From: Desulfobacteraceae bacterium
GTDB lineage: Bacteria > Desulfobacterota > Desulfobacteria > Desulfobacterales > SURF-7
Direction of reading: 5' to 3'
Length of the DNA stretch: 5,269 bases
Assembly: GCA_030619585.1 (NCBI GenBank)
Contig: JAUXBD010000146.1
Location: 1 to 5,269 of the forward strand
In this document: positions 5,003-5,269 of the stretch, in pieces
Position numbering within the stretch: the stretch's first letter is position 1
Layout of the letters: the number at the start of each line of letters is the position of its first letter
Notes under the pieces: generated by a model
Seen by the model: the letters and a program-made list of their open reading frames with translations, nothing else
Told to the model about the DNA's origin: nothing
Databases searched by the model: none
Program-made: the position numbers and the translations under genes

Positions 5003-5269
5003 TCACTCAAGCAGTTTCTCTTTAATAATAGAAATCATGTCCCTTGTAACACCTGCTCTTGTCATAAGATAATTTTCAACATTTCCGTATTTTTCACGAA
5101 TGTGATCAAGCAGGGCGGTAATAAATTTGGGAGATGCAACCATAAAGGGTGATAGTCTTTCAGGATCAGTCCCCTTGTCCCTTATTGCCTCTTTTATAGT
5201 TTCCACCCAGTCCTCAAGGAATATATTGGAGAGCCCGTAGTCATACCTGATGAAGTCGGATCGTAGCCA
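5003..5269 (-). CDS. C-terminal part of a tyrosine-phosphatase-like protein (5' end off window)
   Basis: The minus-strand frame is open from the right edge to TGA at 5005-5003, giving the last 88 residues. A GTG at 5206 is an internal valine, since the frame continues upstream through DYGLSNIFLEDW. The tail resembles the C-terminus of the Y_phosphatase3-type (tyrosine/dual-specificity) phosphatases: a helix with a DYxLSN-like motif (visible residues 10-15), a spacer with a proline-containing turn (SPFMVASPKFITALLDHI), REKYGNVENYL, and a final helix ending IIKEKLLE. The catalytic HC(x)5R loop lies upstream, outside the window, so activity cannot be judged. The gene is convergent with dapB, 27 bp apart. 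Confidence 0.65.
   Translation of the reverse strand, partial: WLRSDFIRYDYGLSNIFLEDWVETIKEAIRDKGTDPERLSPFMVASPKFITALLDHIREKYGNVENYLMTRAGVTRDMISIIKEKLLE

Noticed and set aside
5003..5206. A complete 67-residue gene starting at GTG 5206
   Set aside because: The frame stays open to the right edge and the upstream residues continue the same family pattern, so this is the tail of a longer gene.

Overview
The window reads as a chromosomal segment of a sulfate-reducer-like member of the Desulfobacterota (deltaproteobacteria). This is inferred from protein resemblance only: the M23 leader, the FolD and ArgC sequences, and a plant-type DapB. The right two thirds hold housekeeping biosynthesis genes. 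The left quarter is a more AT-rich accessory patch with a toxin-antitoxin remnant.

Layout. Positions 1-732 (minus, running off the left edge) encode a PRiA4_ORF3-like protein of unknown function. Divergent from it, across a short intergenic region with a 7-bp-arm palindrome (820-838) under two opposed promoters, lies a ParD-family antitoxin (886-1140). It overlaps by 11 nt the start of a ParE-family toxin (1130 onward). ParE is broken: its recognisable sequence stops near 1285 and collides head-on with the equally broken 5' part of a minus-strand membrane-anchored gene (M23-peptidase-like N-terminus, 1525 down to about 1271). That remnant keeps its promoter, its ribosome binding site and possibly a 38-residue upstream ORF. 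Positions 1271-1286 are therefore a rearrangement scar.

From 1740 on the content is ordinary and intact. There is a strong hairpin behind folD (1740-1769), folD itself (1779-2690, minus), and a 192-bp spacer with an imperfect ~30-bp inverted repeat (2782-2854). Next come argC (2883-3920, minus), a divergent promoter region, plant-type dapB (4142-4975, plus, TTG start), and the 3' end of a tyrosine-phosphatase-like gene (5003 to the right edge, minus).

How the genes fit together: folD serves one-carbon/folate metabolism, argC the third step of arginine synthesis, and dapB the lysine/diaminopimelate branch. argC and dapB are divergent, with separate candidate promoters in the 221-bp gap. folD lies downstream of argC on the same strand and could be co-transcribed or have its own promoter. 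I see no RNA gene, CRISPR array or intact insertion sequence, and no clearly new multi-gene system. The most interesting items are the double-truncation scar, the shared palindrome between the divergent accessory genes, the small ORF overlapping the M23-like start, and the intergenic inverted repeat.
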